Shown here one piece after another: positions 14,295-26,148 of a stretch of 64,000 nucleotides of DNA. A program made the position numbers and the translations under genes. The stretch spans positions 285,311-349,310 of the forward strand of contig PYSS01000021.1 of assembly GCA_003049465.1 (NCBI GenBank). Reading direction: 5' to 3'. The notes beneath the pieces were generated by a model. That model made no database searches. It was not told the origin of the DNA and saw only the letters and a program-made list of their open reading frames with translations. The first letter of the stretch is position 1. Each line of letters opens with the position of its first letter. Origin of the DNA: Magnaporthiopsis rhizophila (lineage: Eukaryota; Ascomycota; Sordariomycetes; Magnaporthales; Magnaporthaceae).

Positions 14295-16258
14295 TTAGGT
14301 AGCAGGACGCTCGACTGAGGTTTTGTCGACAGAGCTCTTCTCGACCGGCGTCTTGTTTACCGAGCTCTTTTCGGTTTCGATCTTTTCAGGGGCGCCACCA
14401 TTGGGTGTCTGGTTGCGACCGTTGACGATCTCGTCGTACATTGCCTGGTGGCCCTCGACGCCCAGCTGTGGCACGACGGCGACGTTGGGCCCTGTTACAG
14501 GGGGCGTCCAGGCAAGGTAATCTCTGCGGACCTCGATGTAATCGAACAGGAATTCGCCATGTTGTTCTAAAAGATATTCATGTCAGTCAAGCGAAAAATA
14601 GGGGGGTACTTTTCACTCCAGGTTGTGAGGATATCACGTACCGTCTATTGACAGAAGATGATTTTACGTTAGCAGGAGTAAGAAAAAAAAGGTTGTTCAC
14701 TGGAAGTGGGGCTATTATCACGTACCGTCCATGCCGAGTAGCTCAGCCTTCTCGTCCGCGCGCAGCTTGAGACCAGGCGTCACGTCGATGATCTTGGCCA
14801 GGGCGGCCGACATGACGAAGGAGTAGGCCGACGCGGCGCAGATGAAGGCGATCTGGATGTAGAGCTGCTTGAAGTTCTGGTTCAGGAAACCGCCGTTGAT
14901 GATGCCCGTGCTGACACCATCGAGGCCGATAATGTAGTCGGCCGCGAAGAAGCCGTTGAAGATGAGGCCGACGATGCCGCCGATACAGTGCTCAGCGAAC
15001 ACGTCGAGCGAGTCATCGATGCCGAGGAGGAACTTGACTGCAGGGGTGGGTGACGAGTCACTGTTAGACAAAGTGGCCGAAAAAGAAAGGCAAGGGACAA
15101 GTCGACCCAGTGCACATACCCTTTGTGCCAAAGTTACAGCAGACACCAGTCACAACACCAAGGAGGACGCTGGCCCACGGAGGGATGAATCCCGAGGCCG
15201 GAGTGGCGGCAACCAGACCCGAGATGGTGCCCGAGCACCAGCCGACCAGGGACCACTTGCGGGAGAGGCGGTAGTCGAGCAGAGTCCAGGTCATGGCGGC
15301 GAACATGGCCGTCAGGCAGGTGTTCCAGCAGGCCATGGCGGCGCGCAGGTTGGCACCAAAGGCGGAGCCGCCGTTGAAGCCGAGCCAGCCGAACCAGAGC
15401 AGGATGGTGCCGAGGGTGATGAGGGAGATGTTGTGAGGGCGGAAGTTGAGCATCATCTTCTCGCTGCGGCGGCCCAGAATCCACGAGTAGGCCAGGGCGG
15501 ACATGCCGGAGCCGATCTCGACGGGGCCACCGCCGGCGTAGTCGAGGACGCCGTACTTGAACGCCCAGCTGTTGAAGAGAGTCAGCTTCGGATATCACTA
15601 TGCTGTGGATAAAATTCCTTCCTTACCCGTTGGCATTCCACACCCAGTGCGCCAGGGGACAGTAGACGATGGTGGCCCAGAAGAATGTGAAGACCATGGC
15701 GGGGACGACGCGGCCGCGCTCGGCGGTGGCGCCAACGACCAGGGCGGCGGTGACGCCGCAGAACTGCATCTGGTAGAAGGAGTAGAGCAGCTCGGGGATC
15801 AGGACCGAGCCCTGCGAGGGCTTGCCGAGGGTGTTCATGAGGCCAAAGTTGTGCAGGTCGCCGATGAAGCCGTTTGTGGTCTTGGAGCTAAAGGCCAGCG
15901 AGTAGCCCCAAAAGTACCACTGGAAGATGATGACGCTGAAGGACATCATGACGACCCAGATCAGGGACAGGGCCGACTTCCTGCGCGCGAGCCCGGAGTA
16001 GAGGAAGGCGATGCCGGGGACCATGATGAGGACCATGGCCGACGACAGCAGGATGAAGGCCTGGTCGCCCGACTGGTACCACTGGTTGAGGTTCTCCTTG
16101 GCCGAGTCGCCGCCGAGGTCGGCATTGGTGCCATTCTGTTTGTCCGTGGGTCAGCCGCGTGAACCAACCTACCTGTCTGTAAGGGGCTTTCGGACGAAAA
16201 AAAAAAAAAAAAAAAAACGTACAAACTGGGCTGGCGCCCCTATCCACGAGTATGACAT
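14295..16258 (-). CDS. Ammonium transporter (Mep/Amt family, MeaA/Mep1-like)
   Basis: Six exons on the - strand: 16223-16258, 15627-16135, 15120-15568, 14726-15037, 14642-14644 (3 nt) and 14295-14566, giving 526 residues with every phase consistent. Mep/Amt proteins are plasma-membrane channels that take up ammonium. About eleven hydrophobic segments are visible, for example MVLIMVPGIAFLYSGLARR. At the first twin-His position the residue is Glu (GGGPVEIGSG, near residue 199), while the second His is kept (VFAEHCIGG, near 348). Fungal Mep1/Mep3-type carriers show this Glu, whereas Mep2-type sensors keep both His. The C-terminal tail has the conserved GEF-x-x-DY-x-EV element and ends in a hydrophilic Ser/Glu/Lys-rich stretch. 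The start MSYSWIGAPAQF is a short first exon; its intron contains a poly-T run. Regulation by GATA factors under nitrogen limitation is usual for the family. Confidence 0.92.
14642..14644 (-). other. Proposed 3-nt microexon (ACG) of the ammonium transporter gene
   Basis: The triplet is bounded by an ATAG acceptor and a GTACGT donor. The introns on either side are 81 nt (14645-14725) and 75 nt (14567-14641). Including it turns GGCATGGAC-G-AA into Met-Asp-Asp-Glu ahead of Gln-His-Gly-Glu-Phe, which restores the spacing I expect in fungal Mep proteins. Skipping it keeps the frame but shortens the motif by one residue. Confidence 0.6.
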
Positions 16259-16531
16259 GGTTGGGGAGGTGGGACTGCTCGAGTGAGCAGCAGGATTAAG
16301 GAACGACAAAGGATGGGAACGGGAGCGTGTGTTCTACAGCGTGGGCTGTCGAATCGCCGGGCGGGTCGTCGGGGAGTTTTAAAAAGGAACGATGGGCGTT
16401 CCTGTCGTGAACGTGTCAGTTCTGACCGGCCCCGGTTGTCTTGCAGCACAGACAAGACAGACAGACAGGGTCGACGGCGGGGACGGGACTGGAACTCGTC
16501 ACACGCGGCGGGCTGGCGGAGCTGGGCTGGG

Positions 16532-16558
16532 CTGCTGCTGCTGCTGCTGCTGCTGCTG
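16532..16558. repeat. (CTG)9 trinucleotide repeat
   Basis: Nine tandem CTG units in non-coding DNA about 275 bp upstream of the transporter ATG. The Leu and Gln runs read across it are not part of a recognisable gene. Confidence 0.9.
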
Positions 16559-16617
16559 GGACGAGACCAAAGGGCCGGGCGCGGGCGGATGTCCGGTTAA
16601 TATATTTATACCTTGGC

Positions 16618-16622
16618 TTATC
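16618..16622 (-). promoter_or_regulatory. Candidate GATA-factor site upstream of the ammonium transporter
   Basis: TTATC on + is GATAA on -, 360 bp before the transporter ATG. Nitrogen GATA activators (AreA/Nit2) bind such motifs, but one five-base match has little statistical weight. Confidence 0.2.
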
Positions 16623-17399
16623 CCAGCTGGCACATATTTCGTCCGACAGACAAGGGGACGGGGACTGGGATGTGTGTGTGGGCTCGTTGCGTGCATACGA
16701 CTTAGTTCGGTCGCATATCCATCCCCCAGCATGAAGGGAAAAAAGCGGAGTGCGAGCGGGCTATCCTGAACGAACAGGAGGGAGAGAAGTGATGGCAATG
16801 TACCCCTACAAACTTTTTGTCTGTGGGTTGACAGCTCGTGGGGGGAGTCGAGTCCTTCTTTTTTTTTTTTTTTTTTTTTTTTTGTTTTTAAATTCCCTGT
16901 TTCTACCCGTCTGAACAAGGTACCTCAAACTCTACGTGGGATGAGGTTTGCCCAACGCTTTTGCAGGGAAAAGGGCTTATAGCATCCAAAGTACCAGCCA
17001 CTTACTTTCAAGGTGCCAAGCAGCAACCAGAAAAAAAAACAAAAACTCATTATCAAGACCAGAAGAAAGAGAAAAGAAAAAAACGCGTGAGGATCAGTCT
17101 CCCGAAAACGCTGCCTACCTTTATCCATGACCAGCCCTTTGCTGTCAGCGTGGCTGACCCTGCATCAATGAGCTTTCACAGGAAGAAAAAAGACCCCCCA
17201 CCCCGACGTGGAGCATGGATGCCCCGGTCACCGGCTCATCCGCAATTGCAATACCGGGCGGTGTTAAGTGACCCCCTGTCGATTCGCGAGATTTCGAAGC
17301 AGCCCCGGTCTCCAGTTTGGCGTGGCCGATTAGTTCTGCTAATGACAACAAACAATGATTCCGAGTCACGTCACTGATAGCCGGGGCAGCCAGCAGATG

Positions 17400-17435
<36 letters not shown>

Positions 17436-19360
17436 CCTCCCNTTTTTTTTTTTTTTGTGTTTCCCCCTGGTGTAAATCTTTGGGGCTCTTCAGCCTGGCT
17501 GCTGTGTGGGCTGCTATGCTACCTCACGCTGCTTTGCTCGCTTGGGGCCCCGCGCCTCGTGAAAAGTAATGAAAAAGTATGCGCAAAAGCCAAATAGACA
17601 ACAGGGGAATTTCTCGGGCATATCCGCGGCAGGCCGGCCGTTATTGCAATGAATACAAGCACAAAAACCTTGCTCTTCGGATCTGCAGCCAAACGAGGCT
17701 TGTTGGAATGAATTGTGCATGCCACCTGCTTGCTTAGATGGGAATCGAAGCTGGACCGTTCTTCTCCCGCGCCTTGGAATTTTCTTGGGACTCGATCGTC
17801 GGCCGTCACGGTTGGTTGGCGTTTCCCTCATCCTGGAGGATCCGCTAGCGCGTCATCAAGTCGGTGGCACAAGCAGTGCGACAGCACATCACTCCATAGA
17901 TCACCGCTCTCTCTTATCTTTTTCCTTTCTTTCTTTCGTTTTCGTCTCTCTCCTCACCCGTTGGTGGCGTTTCCATAGACGCTAACAAGCATGGCCAGTT
18001 ACGCTGGCTAGTGCGGCTGGAAAGCTGGGTGAGCGATAAACAGGCGAGGTACCTGTACAACGCACTCGAAAGCTGTCTGTGCCTGTATCTGAAGCATTGA
18101 TTCAAAATGAAACCCCCACGCGAACCCCTTCCGCTGAGCTGAAATCGCTGATGACATGCAGCCACCATAGACCCGGACCCTTTGGCTAGCCCGGGATCAC
18201 GCGCTGGTTTTGTTCCTCCTGCCATGTCGTGTGCGCAAATTCCTTTTTTGTTGCATCTCGTCCCGAGGCAACCCCGGGATCTCTTGCTATCCCAGGCTGC
18301 CCGCATCCACCGAGAAGAGATCGTGCTAGCCAAGATCAGCTGTCTGCCCTGTCATAAATCATCCCTTTATCCAGAGCTTTGGAGCCCAACCAGGAAGCGG
18401 GAGCGTGGGGAATCCGGGCCTTGGAACAGACGACAGCCGCCCCTTGCAAAAACTTAGCAAACCGCCTTATGTACGCAGCCCAAGATAACCAGCTGCGGGG
18501 TGGGGTTCTGTCCATGCCCCTGGCGCAGGGCTCGAAAAACTCCCCTTTGGGCACCCCGTCGCATGCCGACCCGCTTCCTTCTAGAAATCTGCACCAGCGG
18601 CATCCAATACCACCACGCATGTCCACCTCCGAGAGTCCCGACTGGGAAGCTGTGTTTGTCGGTTGCTTTTTGACCATTTGTTGAAATGTTTTTTTTTTTC
18701 TGGTGTCCTGGCCCGTTCACACTCTCAGCGGGCTTGACATCCATGACACAGCAGAGCGTGACGTCGTCGCCCAAGAGAACCGGCTGTCGGCTCGGTACGC
18801 ATGTGATTTCTCAGCCGGCCGTTTCGGCGCCGACACCGCTAGCCGCCAGCAAGAAGCTAGGCCATGCATCTACTGCTGGCGACGGAAACGTCGGAGTGTC
18901 CGAACACTTGATTGTGGCGTCCATCTCGAAGCCTTGCGATTGGCTTCCCCTATCAGTCTCGTACTGCCCCCAATGCCAAGAACACAAGCGCCAAAAGGGC
19001 AGCCAATGCCCGCGCCCCTAAAGGCACGGATGGTGAGAGGTCTTGCCATTTTGCGTTTGATGACCTTCTCGTCAACATGTCCCAAGTTGGAGGCTGTCCC
19101 CTCGACCGACATTGGCATGCATGCACTCACTTGGCGACAAGGAACCCCAAAGACCCACCCTAATCCACTCCAGCCGGGGAAGATCACCCCCTTTTTAGCG
19201 CGGCACTAGGCCCAGCCCCGCCGGCAACCCTTGCGCCAAGAGATATGCCTTATCATTTGCCGGAACAGCCAATCAGGGGCCTGCTGGACTTTTGACGACA
19301 GCAAATTGGATCTGTCACCTTGACCGGGAACCCGTGTCCATCAGAGCTCTGTTTTCTTTT

Positions 19361-19394
<34 letters not shown>

Positions 19395-20187
19395 CGTCTG
19401 GCTGAATGGGCCACGGGCCTGATCTTTCTCTCCAGCAAAAAAACAATGCAGCCCGAGACTATGCACGTGATCATGATGTACTTCCTCGACAACCATGTCT
19501 TATCTCTCTTGGCGGCCAGCAGTCCCAAAGACCCGGATGCCATCAATTAATCGTCTTTGCTGAATCTTTGCTAGCATCTTGCAACACCCACCATCTTCGT
19601 CTTTCTGTGACGTCCCTGGATTCTTTGATCAATTGATGGTCCACTTTGCCAAGTCTGTTGAAAGCTTGATTCAACGGTTAGGCAATTCGTGATATCTCCA
19701 TCGCCAGCCAAATTTGATACTAGACTAGTTGCATAGAGTTTGCTACCCAAATGGCTATTGCAGGTATCTTTGTAGCTTAACCGCCGGTCTCATCGATATT
19801 ATCTTTAGGGCACAGGAGTCAGCATGGCTATTGTTTTACCGGCGTATGGACAATATGTATACAGCACCCTTTTCCGATGATTGCAGCAGCTTTTGATGCC
19901 ATAGACAGATGCTTCATTGGTGGGAGTATGCTTACCTAATGGCGCCATCCCCTCTCGTTGGCCCAAGCCAGCGCCACCACGCGCTTGCGCAACGTCATTT
20001 GGCAATGCGTAACATTCCTGCTACGCGTTGTCACCCCCAACGCAACAACGGAAATCGCAGAAGAGGAGGCCAATTGAACCGGGCCCAAACCCTTCTGGCA
20101 TCTGGTGCATTTCTAGAAAGAGAACGCAGTGGGCTTCTCGCTCCAGTCCTCTCCATCTACTAGCCCACTGCCTCAAGCCCCAGAGAC

Positions 20188-22708
20188 ATGGGAATCAAGC
20201 TTCCCGACTCCACAACCATGTCGACAACCTTGGCGCGCCCTAGACCCACTCCGAGTCGCGCGGCCGCGGGATACAAGCCCGTGTCCGCCGTCGACGATGA
20301 TGACCAGGACGGCCGTGACGACAACACCGCCGGCGCCGGCGCCGGCGCTGGCATGGAATTGCATCACCAGAATCCCGCCGCCACGGGGTTGCGTCTGTCC
20401 AGGAAGGCCGTCGTTGCGGCCGTGGTGGCCTGCATGGTCCTCGGCCTGGCCGTCAAGTTCTTGGCCGACGGCTCGTCCGTCTTCGCCCCCGTCGACGTGG
20501 CCGCGGTGGGCAAAGGCAAGGGCAAGTGCCCCTGCTCGCCGGCTCCCGATGACGTGCCGCAGTACTTCCAAACCTCGCCCGAGCTCTGGGCCGGCCCGAC
20601 GGCCACGGGCAAGGCGCCCTTCCTCCGCCAGACGGTCACTTTTGACCCGACGGCAACCTATGTGCCCAACGCTCCCCTGCAGACGGCGATCCCCATTCAG
20701 GGCATGGGTTCCGACAACACGAGCATCTTTGAGATGATGGGGTTCGTATCTCGCGCTGTCGAATCCGTCTTTTTGTCGCTGATCGGCTAGTCCACTAACA
20801 CGCCAACACAACTATATTTACAGCTACCTCTCTCCCTACTCGCCCTCCCCGGGCTTCGGTGTGCCCGAATATCCTCTCCCGGCCGGGGCGGAGATCCTAC
20901 AGGTCCAGGTGCGTTCCCTACGAATTTTTTTTTTTTTTTTTTTTTTGTCATCTCTTTTTCGTGACCACCTCTGATTGAGAACCCGTTCGCAGATGCTGTC
21001 TCGCCACGGCTCCCGATACCCCACCAAGAGCGCAAATGTAGCCGCTCTTGGTGATCGAATGCATTCGGCCAAGAAAGACAAGCACTTCAAGGCCTCAGGG
21101 GCTCTGGCTTTCCTCAACGACTGGAAGTACGAGCTGGGTCACGAAATTCTAGTGCCACGAGGTAGGGGAGCATTTTAGTAGTCTCGACTCGGTCACGACG
21201 AATACACAAACTGCACCATGACACCTGCCATCAGACCAATGACAGGGCTGACACTGCGGCATTACAGGCCGGCAGGAGCTTTTTGACTCGGGTAGGGCCC
21301 TGCTTCACCATCAGCTTTGTTTCTTCCCACCCAGCCTAACCGAATCGGTGCAGGTATTCTCCACGCCTACAACTACGGCCAGCTGTACAACCCAAACAGC
21401 AAGATCATCGTTCGGACCACGACTCAGGATCGCATGCTCAAGTCGGCCGAGTACTTTCTGGCCGGGTTTTTCGGCCTGGAGTGGTGCGTGCTGCCGCCCT
21501 GAACCTGCATCTATGAACACATCACTCACCAACCGCAACCGGCCCAGGACTCGCAATGCCACCATCGAGGTCATTATTGAACAGAGAGGGTTCAACAATT
21601 CCCTTGCCGGCTACCACAACTGCCCAAATTCTAGGAAGAGCCGAGCAGGTGACGAAGCCATGAACATCTGGGTCGACAATTACCTGCAAAATGGTAAGCG
21701 GGGACTGAACCTTTGTTGTTCGAGCCTGATTCTTTTGAGACTGCTACTGACAAGGCGTCTTATACGCAGCCACGGCGCGGCTCCGACCCATGATCGATGG
21801 GTACACTTGGACCATTGAAGACTCGTTCGCAGCCATGAATATGTGCCCTTATGAAACGGTGAGATGGGCCTATGCATGCACCCCACGGGGAAGCACGAAG
21901 GCTTCTAGCTGACTCGCCCATCTTGCTGCGTTCACGACAGGTTGCGTATGGATTCAGCCGCTTCTGCGACCTGTTCACCTATGAAGAGTGGATAGGATTT
22001 AGTTACGCGATCGATCTCTCATTTGCTGGAAACGTTGCCTTCCAATCACCTATTGGGGTACGTAACACCGGACATGCTGCAACCTGCTTGTCTACTGCTC
22101 TCACCAGTCTGCGAAGTACTCACAACGTGACTTGACACGCACAGAGAGCAACCGGGATCGGATATCAACAAGAGACGATGGCGCGGCTCAAGAACCACAC
22201 CCTGGGCTACTCTGGTTCTCAAATCAACGTCACGCTGGACAACAACACGGAGACGTTCCCGCTCAACCAAACGCTATACTTTGACTTCTCCCACGACACC
22301 AACATCCTGTCCATCCTCACAGCGTTTGGGCTGCGGCAGTTCTCGCAGCTGCTTCCGCCGTCATCTCATCCGGGCAAGCACAACTTGACTGTTTCGCACA
22401 TAGTGCCCTTTGGCGCCCGCCTCGATATCGAGATTATCCGGACCCCCAAGCCCCTCGCGGCCGACCGATCTGGCTACACGGAGGGTCCGGAGACAAAGTA
22501 CGTCCACTTTGTGCTGAACCAGCGCACTGTGTCGCTGGGATGGAGTCTCCCAGAGTGCGACGCCTCTCGAGTCGACGGCTGGTGCGAGTTCGACGCCTTC
22601 CTGGCTTCTCAGGAGAAGATGGCCGGGCTGGCCAAGTTCGATTACGCCTGTTTCGGTAAATGGGACAATATGCCGTACGGATCGATCATGGACGGGTCAC
22701 CGCCCTAG
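20188..22708 (+). CDS. Membrane-anchored histidine acid phosphatase (phytase-like)
   Basis: Nine exons: 20188-20741, 20824-20908, 20993-21161, 21268-21291 (24 nt), 21354-21483, 21548-21693, 21770-21858, 21941-22057 and 22145-22708, giving 625 residues. All phases match. The family hydrolyses phosphomonoesters through a phosphohistidine. The RHGSRYPT nucleophile motif is near residues 217-224 and the His-Asp proton donor (FDFSHDTNIL) is near 488-489. The first 73 residues are hydrophilic and Gly/Asp-rich, followed by a single hydrophobic helix at about 74-92, so the protein should be a type II membrane protein with its catalytic domain outside. Several N-x-S/T sequons support secretory-pathway entry. 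The TTCGT-type donor of intron 1 (GTTCGT) is weak but required by phase. Substrate (phytate or other esters) is not determinable. Confidence 0.9.
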
Positions 22709-23102
22709 TGAAGGCTCGATACGGGACGCATAATCGCACGTGTAAAGACCAAAAGCCTCTGGTTATTCAGCACAGTTTGTAATTAGGAATCCAATCTAAA
22801 GAGCCGGTTTGCTCTCCCTTTCTATTGCATAAAACCCGTGCCACGCGGGATGGAGTGCACTGGTGGACATCCATCGCCAGTCCAATCTCGACAGCAGCGT
22901 CATCTGCTCCGTTGTTCCGCATACGTGGCGTGGGTACGCCTCCGCGCTTGGTGATTGGGTGACGGAGGAGCGGGAGGACCGTGCTACCGTGGCCGTGAGA
23001 GTTTCTTTGGTGGTCATTGTCTGAGCGAGGGTCACAGAAAGAGGATGACAGAGCAAGGACTTACATCGAAACATTTGATGTTTATCTTGTGTGTCGTATA
23101 GT
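22709..23102. other. Intergenic, no gene seen
   Basis: Holds the 3' UTR of the phosphatase gene and about 300 bp without coding signal. Confidence 0.5.
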
Positions 23103-23273
23103 TCAGCTCTCTGGGCTCGCGTCCTTGAGTCCGCGCTCGCCGTTCTCGCCCGCGTCGTTGAATCCGCACTCGTTGTTCTCGCACGCGGCGCACAGCTTGA
23201 CGTTGCCGTCGACGATCTCTTTGCAGCCGCACGCCGTGGCGTGGTGGTCGCAGAGTTTCGAGGCCATGTCCAT
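23103..23273 (-). CDS. Small cysteine-rich ORF (56 aa), hypothetical
   Basis: A single-exon frame starting at the ATG at 23271-23273 and stopping at 23103. It encodes 56 residues with six cysteines at about 8, 15, 17, 28, 31 and 36 (CGCK and CAACENNEC), interleaved with His and acidic residues, and a hydrophilic Gly/Asn/Glu tail. It has no signal peptide. The Cys/His spacing would suit a small zinc-binding fold, but I do not recognise a family. The opposite strand is also open but has a repetitive Val/Leu/Ala composition. Downstream and upstream DNA is non-coding, and the GT repeat lies about 150 bp upstream, in what would be its promoter or 5' UTR. Confidence 0.4.
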   Translation of the reverse strand: MDMASKLCDHHATACGCKEIVDGNVKLCAACENNECGFNDAGENGERGLKDASPES

Positions 23274-23419
23274 GTCTGCTCTTGTGGTTTTTTTTTTTTT
23301 TTTTATCCAAACCTTCTTATTATTATAGTTTGGTGGTGATTGGGCTGGGGAAGGAAGAAGTGAATAAGAATAAAATAATAAAATGCTTGTGTTTTTTTGC
23401 TCCCGCTGGAGTATGAGCG

Positions 23420-23420
<1 letters not shown>

Positions 23421-23484
<64 letters not shown>
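23421..23484. repeat. (TG)32 microsatellite
   Basis: Sixty-four bases of perfect TG dinucleotide repeat in non-coding DNA. Confidence 0.95.
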
Positions 23485-23487
<3 letters not shown>

Positions 23488-24078
23488 GGAGAGTCTCGGA
23501 TTTTATAGCAATAAGGGATGCCAAGACATGACACGAGAAGAGCGGGAGAGCCGAGAGAGAGGAGGAGAGCCGTCGATAGAGAACTTTTTATAAGTGTCTC
23601 GAAAAGAGTCGTGGTATGATTTTTGTGGCGGTACGCGACTTTGTCTCTATACTATCCGTCTCATCCGGTTTCTTTTTCCGTGCCTTTTTTTTTCACTATT
23701 ATTTTTATCTTGTTTCGTCTCTTTTCTACTCCTCTTTTCCCGCTTTTTCCCGCCAGTGCGGTAGCATACACAAAAAGCACACCCCGGCTAGCAAGCGAAA
23801 AACGGCGTTGTCGGCATTCTGACTGGCTGGGGTTGATTTTTTTTTTTTTTTTTTCTTTCCTTATTGCGGCAGCATGCGCAAGATCCCGGAAAGGCCCTCC
23901 AAAGAGACCGGATCTCAAAAGCAGGGCCTGCATAATCTGGCGCGGCCTTGGTTCGCCAGACAGCGCACACCGCATCGTTTCGTTCGTCCCCAGAGTAACA
24001 GTGACGAAGGTGAAACAGGATTCCAGCCCGGAAGTGGTAAAGATGAAAGATGGGTAGTCGCCCAAAAAAAGAATTTTG

Positions 24079-24109
<31 letters not shown>

Positions 24110-24110
24110 G

Positions 24111-24599
24111 NNNNNNNNNNNNNNNNNNNNNNNNNNNNNNNNNNNNNNNNNNNNNNNNNNNNNNNNNNNNNNNNNNNNNNNNNNNNNNNNNNNNNNNNNN
24201 NNNNNNNNNNNNNNNNNNNNNNNNNNNNNNNNNNNNNNNNNNNNNNNNNNNNNNNNNNNNNNNNNNNNNNNNNNNNNNNNNNNNNNNNNNNNNNNNNNNN
24301 NNNNNNNNNNNNNNNNNNNNNNNNNNNNNNNNNNNNNNNNNNNNNNNNNNNNNNNNNNNNNNNNNNNNNNNNNNNNNNNNNNNNNNNNNNNNNNNNNNNN
24401 NNNNNNNNNNNNNNNNNNNNNNNNNNNNNNNNNNNNNNNNNNNNNNNNNNNNNNNNNNNNNNNNNNNNNNNNNNNNNNNNNNNNNNNNNNNNNNNNNNNN
24501 NNNNNNNNNNNNNNNNNNNNNNNNNNNNNNNNNNNNNNNNNNNNNNNNNNNNNNNNNNNNNNNNNNNNNNNNNNNNNNNNNNNNNNNNNNNNNNNNNNN
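24111..24599. other. Assembly gap (489 N) flanked by poly-A
   Basis: Runs of A precede (about 24079-24107) and follow (24600-24638) the N block. Read-through of a homopolymer or simple repeat probably stopped assembly here. Confidence 0.95.
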
Positions 24600-24640
<41 letters not shown>

Positions 24641-25038
24641 AAGAAAAAAGAAGAAGCAGACCGACAGACAAAAAAGAGGGCCCTTCCCCATTCACCGGGC
24701 GGTTCCCATACCAGCTCGTGTACGGTGTACGTGGAGGCGTGGGTGTACTCCGCATTCTCGTCTTGGCATCTCGATGTGGACGTATGGATCCTTTCCCATT
24801 GGCTTGTCTGTCTGTCTGTCTGTCCTTCAATCCCTGGAACCGGACGGACGCATTGTGACCGTGCCGTGGCTCGACATGGCAGACAGACAGCCAGAGAGGT
24901 GTGTGTGTGTGTACTTGTGTGATAGGACGGGTAGAGCGGCATATGCCGCCTCCTATCCTGCTGGCCCAATTGCGACCAGATCAATGGACGCAAGAAGCAA
25001 GCATGGACGGGACGGATGGCCGGTGAGGCTGACAGACA

Positions 25039-25060
25039 GGATGGATGGATGGATGGATGG
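25039..25060. repeat. (GGAT)n short tandem repeat
   Basis: Five GGAT units in non-coding DNA; a similar TCTG repeat is at 24804-24823. Confidence 0.85.
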
Positions 25061-26148
25061 GCGGGTATGTTTTCAACCCCGACCCGACCCTCTAACGACG
25101 GGCGGGCCGTATTGTGCATACATGCATGCATGGCATGTTAGGGGAAGAACATCCGACGGGGTCGTTGGAAAGTGGTAGTGTCTGCACGTCCGCGTGTCTT
25201 GTCTCTGTGTGTATGTTTACTGGGTCGCTGGGGATCATCGGAAAAGAACAGATCCTTGAACATCGTCCGCTTGGTCCGACTGGGTGGTTAAAGGATGTTG
25301 CGGTTCGGACGAAACACGCAACCACGCAGAACCACCCGGCTCCGAGGGACACGCATGACGATCATGACGTGAGCTGGGAAAGCGCGTAGACGGCCACCTG
25401 TTCTAAAATCTAAGCAAACATCAATGGTAGGGCTGCAGGGAGACGGGCCGGTCGAGCCAGGTGGCCCCACGGACTCCCGTCGTTGCTCGAGCACTTTTTC
25501 ACTTTTCAGTCTTGCTTGCTTCATCTGATGGTGATTCATGCAAGAAAAACGTGCAATCATCATCCAAGTCTGTCTTGATTTTTGGCCGTCATCCCATGAA
25601 TTGATCGCTTCCATCCAACTATGTCCAGGTCCGTGAATCCACCCCCAATTCACCTTTGTTTGTGAAGATAGGGAAGGGTGATGCAAGGAAAACAAAGTAT
25701 GCGACACGAAGGGAAGGTCGAGAACACCCAAGGCTTGACCATCTCCAAAAACGTTGTTGTTTGCTAATGTAGCAAAACAGAAGACGGGCGAGGTATGATA
25801 TCGTTTACTTTTGTCTCAGTTATTGCTGGAAATCCAAAATAGACCAAATGCGTAAACGTCCGCTCCGTCAAATGCCAGTCAAAAAACAAGCAACAACGCG
25901 TGACTCCGCCAAATATACAACAAACATCCAACGTCCCCTGGTGTGTGATTTTTTCAAGAATTAAGTCGCAACAGTACCACTATTTTGGTTGGTTGGGTAT
26001 CTCTGAGCGGGAATAGAAGCGAAAATTAAGGTATAAATGAGGTGAAACCAGAGACTACCCCAGGCTCCATGTCGACTGGGGATGGATTTGCCTGGACTGG
26101 GGCTGGTTGGCTGGAGAGAGGGAGGATGGCCTAAGGGAGAAATGGGGT

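Larger units (their letters stand above)
16259..20187. other. Intergenic region upstream of the ammonium transporter, no gene seen
   Basis: About 3.9 kb without a supportable gene, between the divergently transcribed transporter (-) and phosphatase (+). It contains (CTG)9 at about 16532-16558, poly-T runs near 16857-16883, 17401-17456 (with one N at 17442) and 19359-19394, and an AT-rich stretch with TTATC (GATAA on the - strand) at 16618-16622. The near part probably holds the transporter promoter. Confidence 0.55.
23274..26148. other. Intergenic region with a large gap, no gene seen
   Basis: Contains the GT repeat (23421-23484), a 489-N gap (24111-24599) flanked by poly-A, a TCTG repeat (24804-24823) and a GGAT repeat (25039-25060). 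Frames spanning the gap are artefacts of translating N. Nothing else coding is visible, though a gene could be hidden in the gap. Confidence 0.55.

Noticed and set aside
18703..19209. 168-aa + strand frame upstream of the phosphatase
   Set aside because: Overlaps other frames of similar length, with no recognisable motif.
23661..25178. Frames of 250-450 aa between 23.7 and 25.2 kb
   Set aside because: They exist only because N is translated as X through the 489-N gap.
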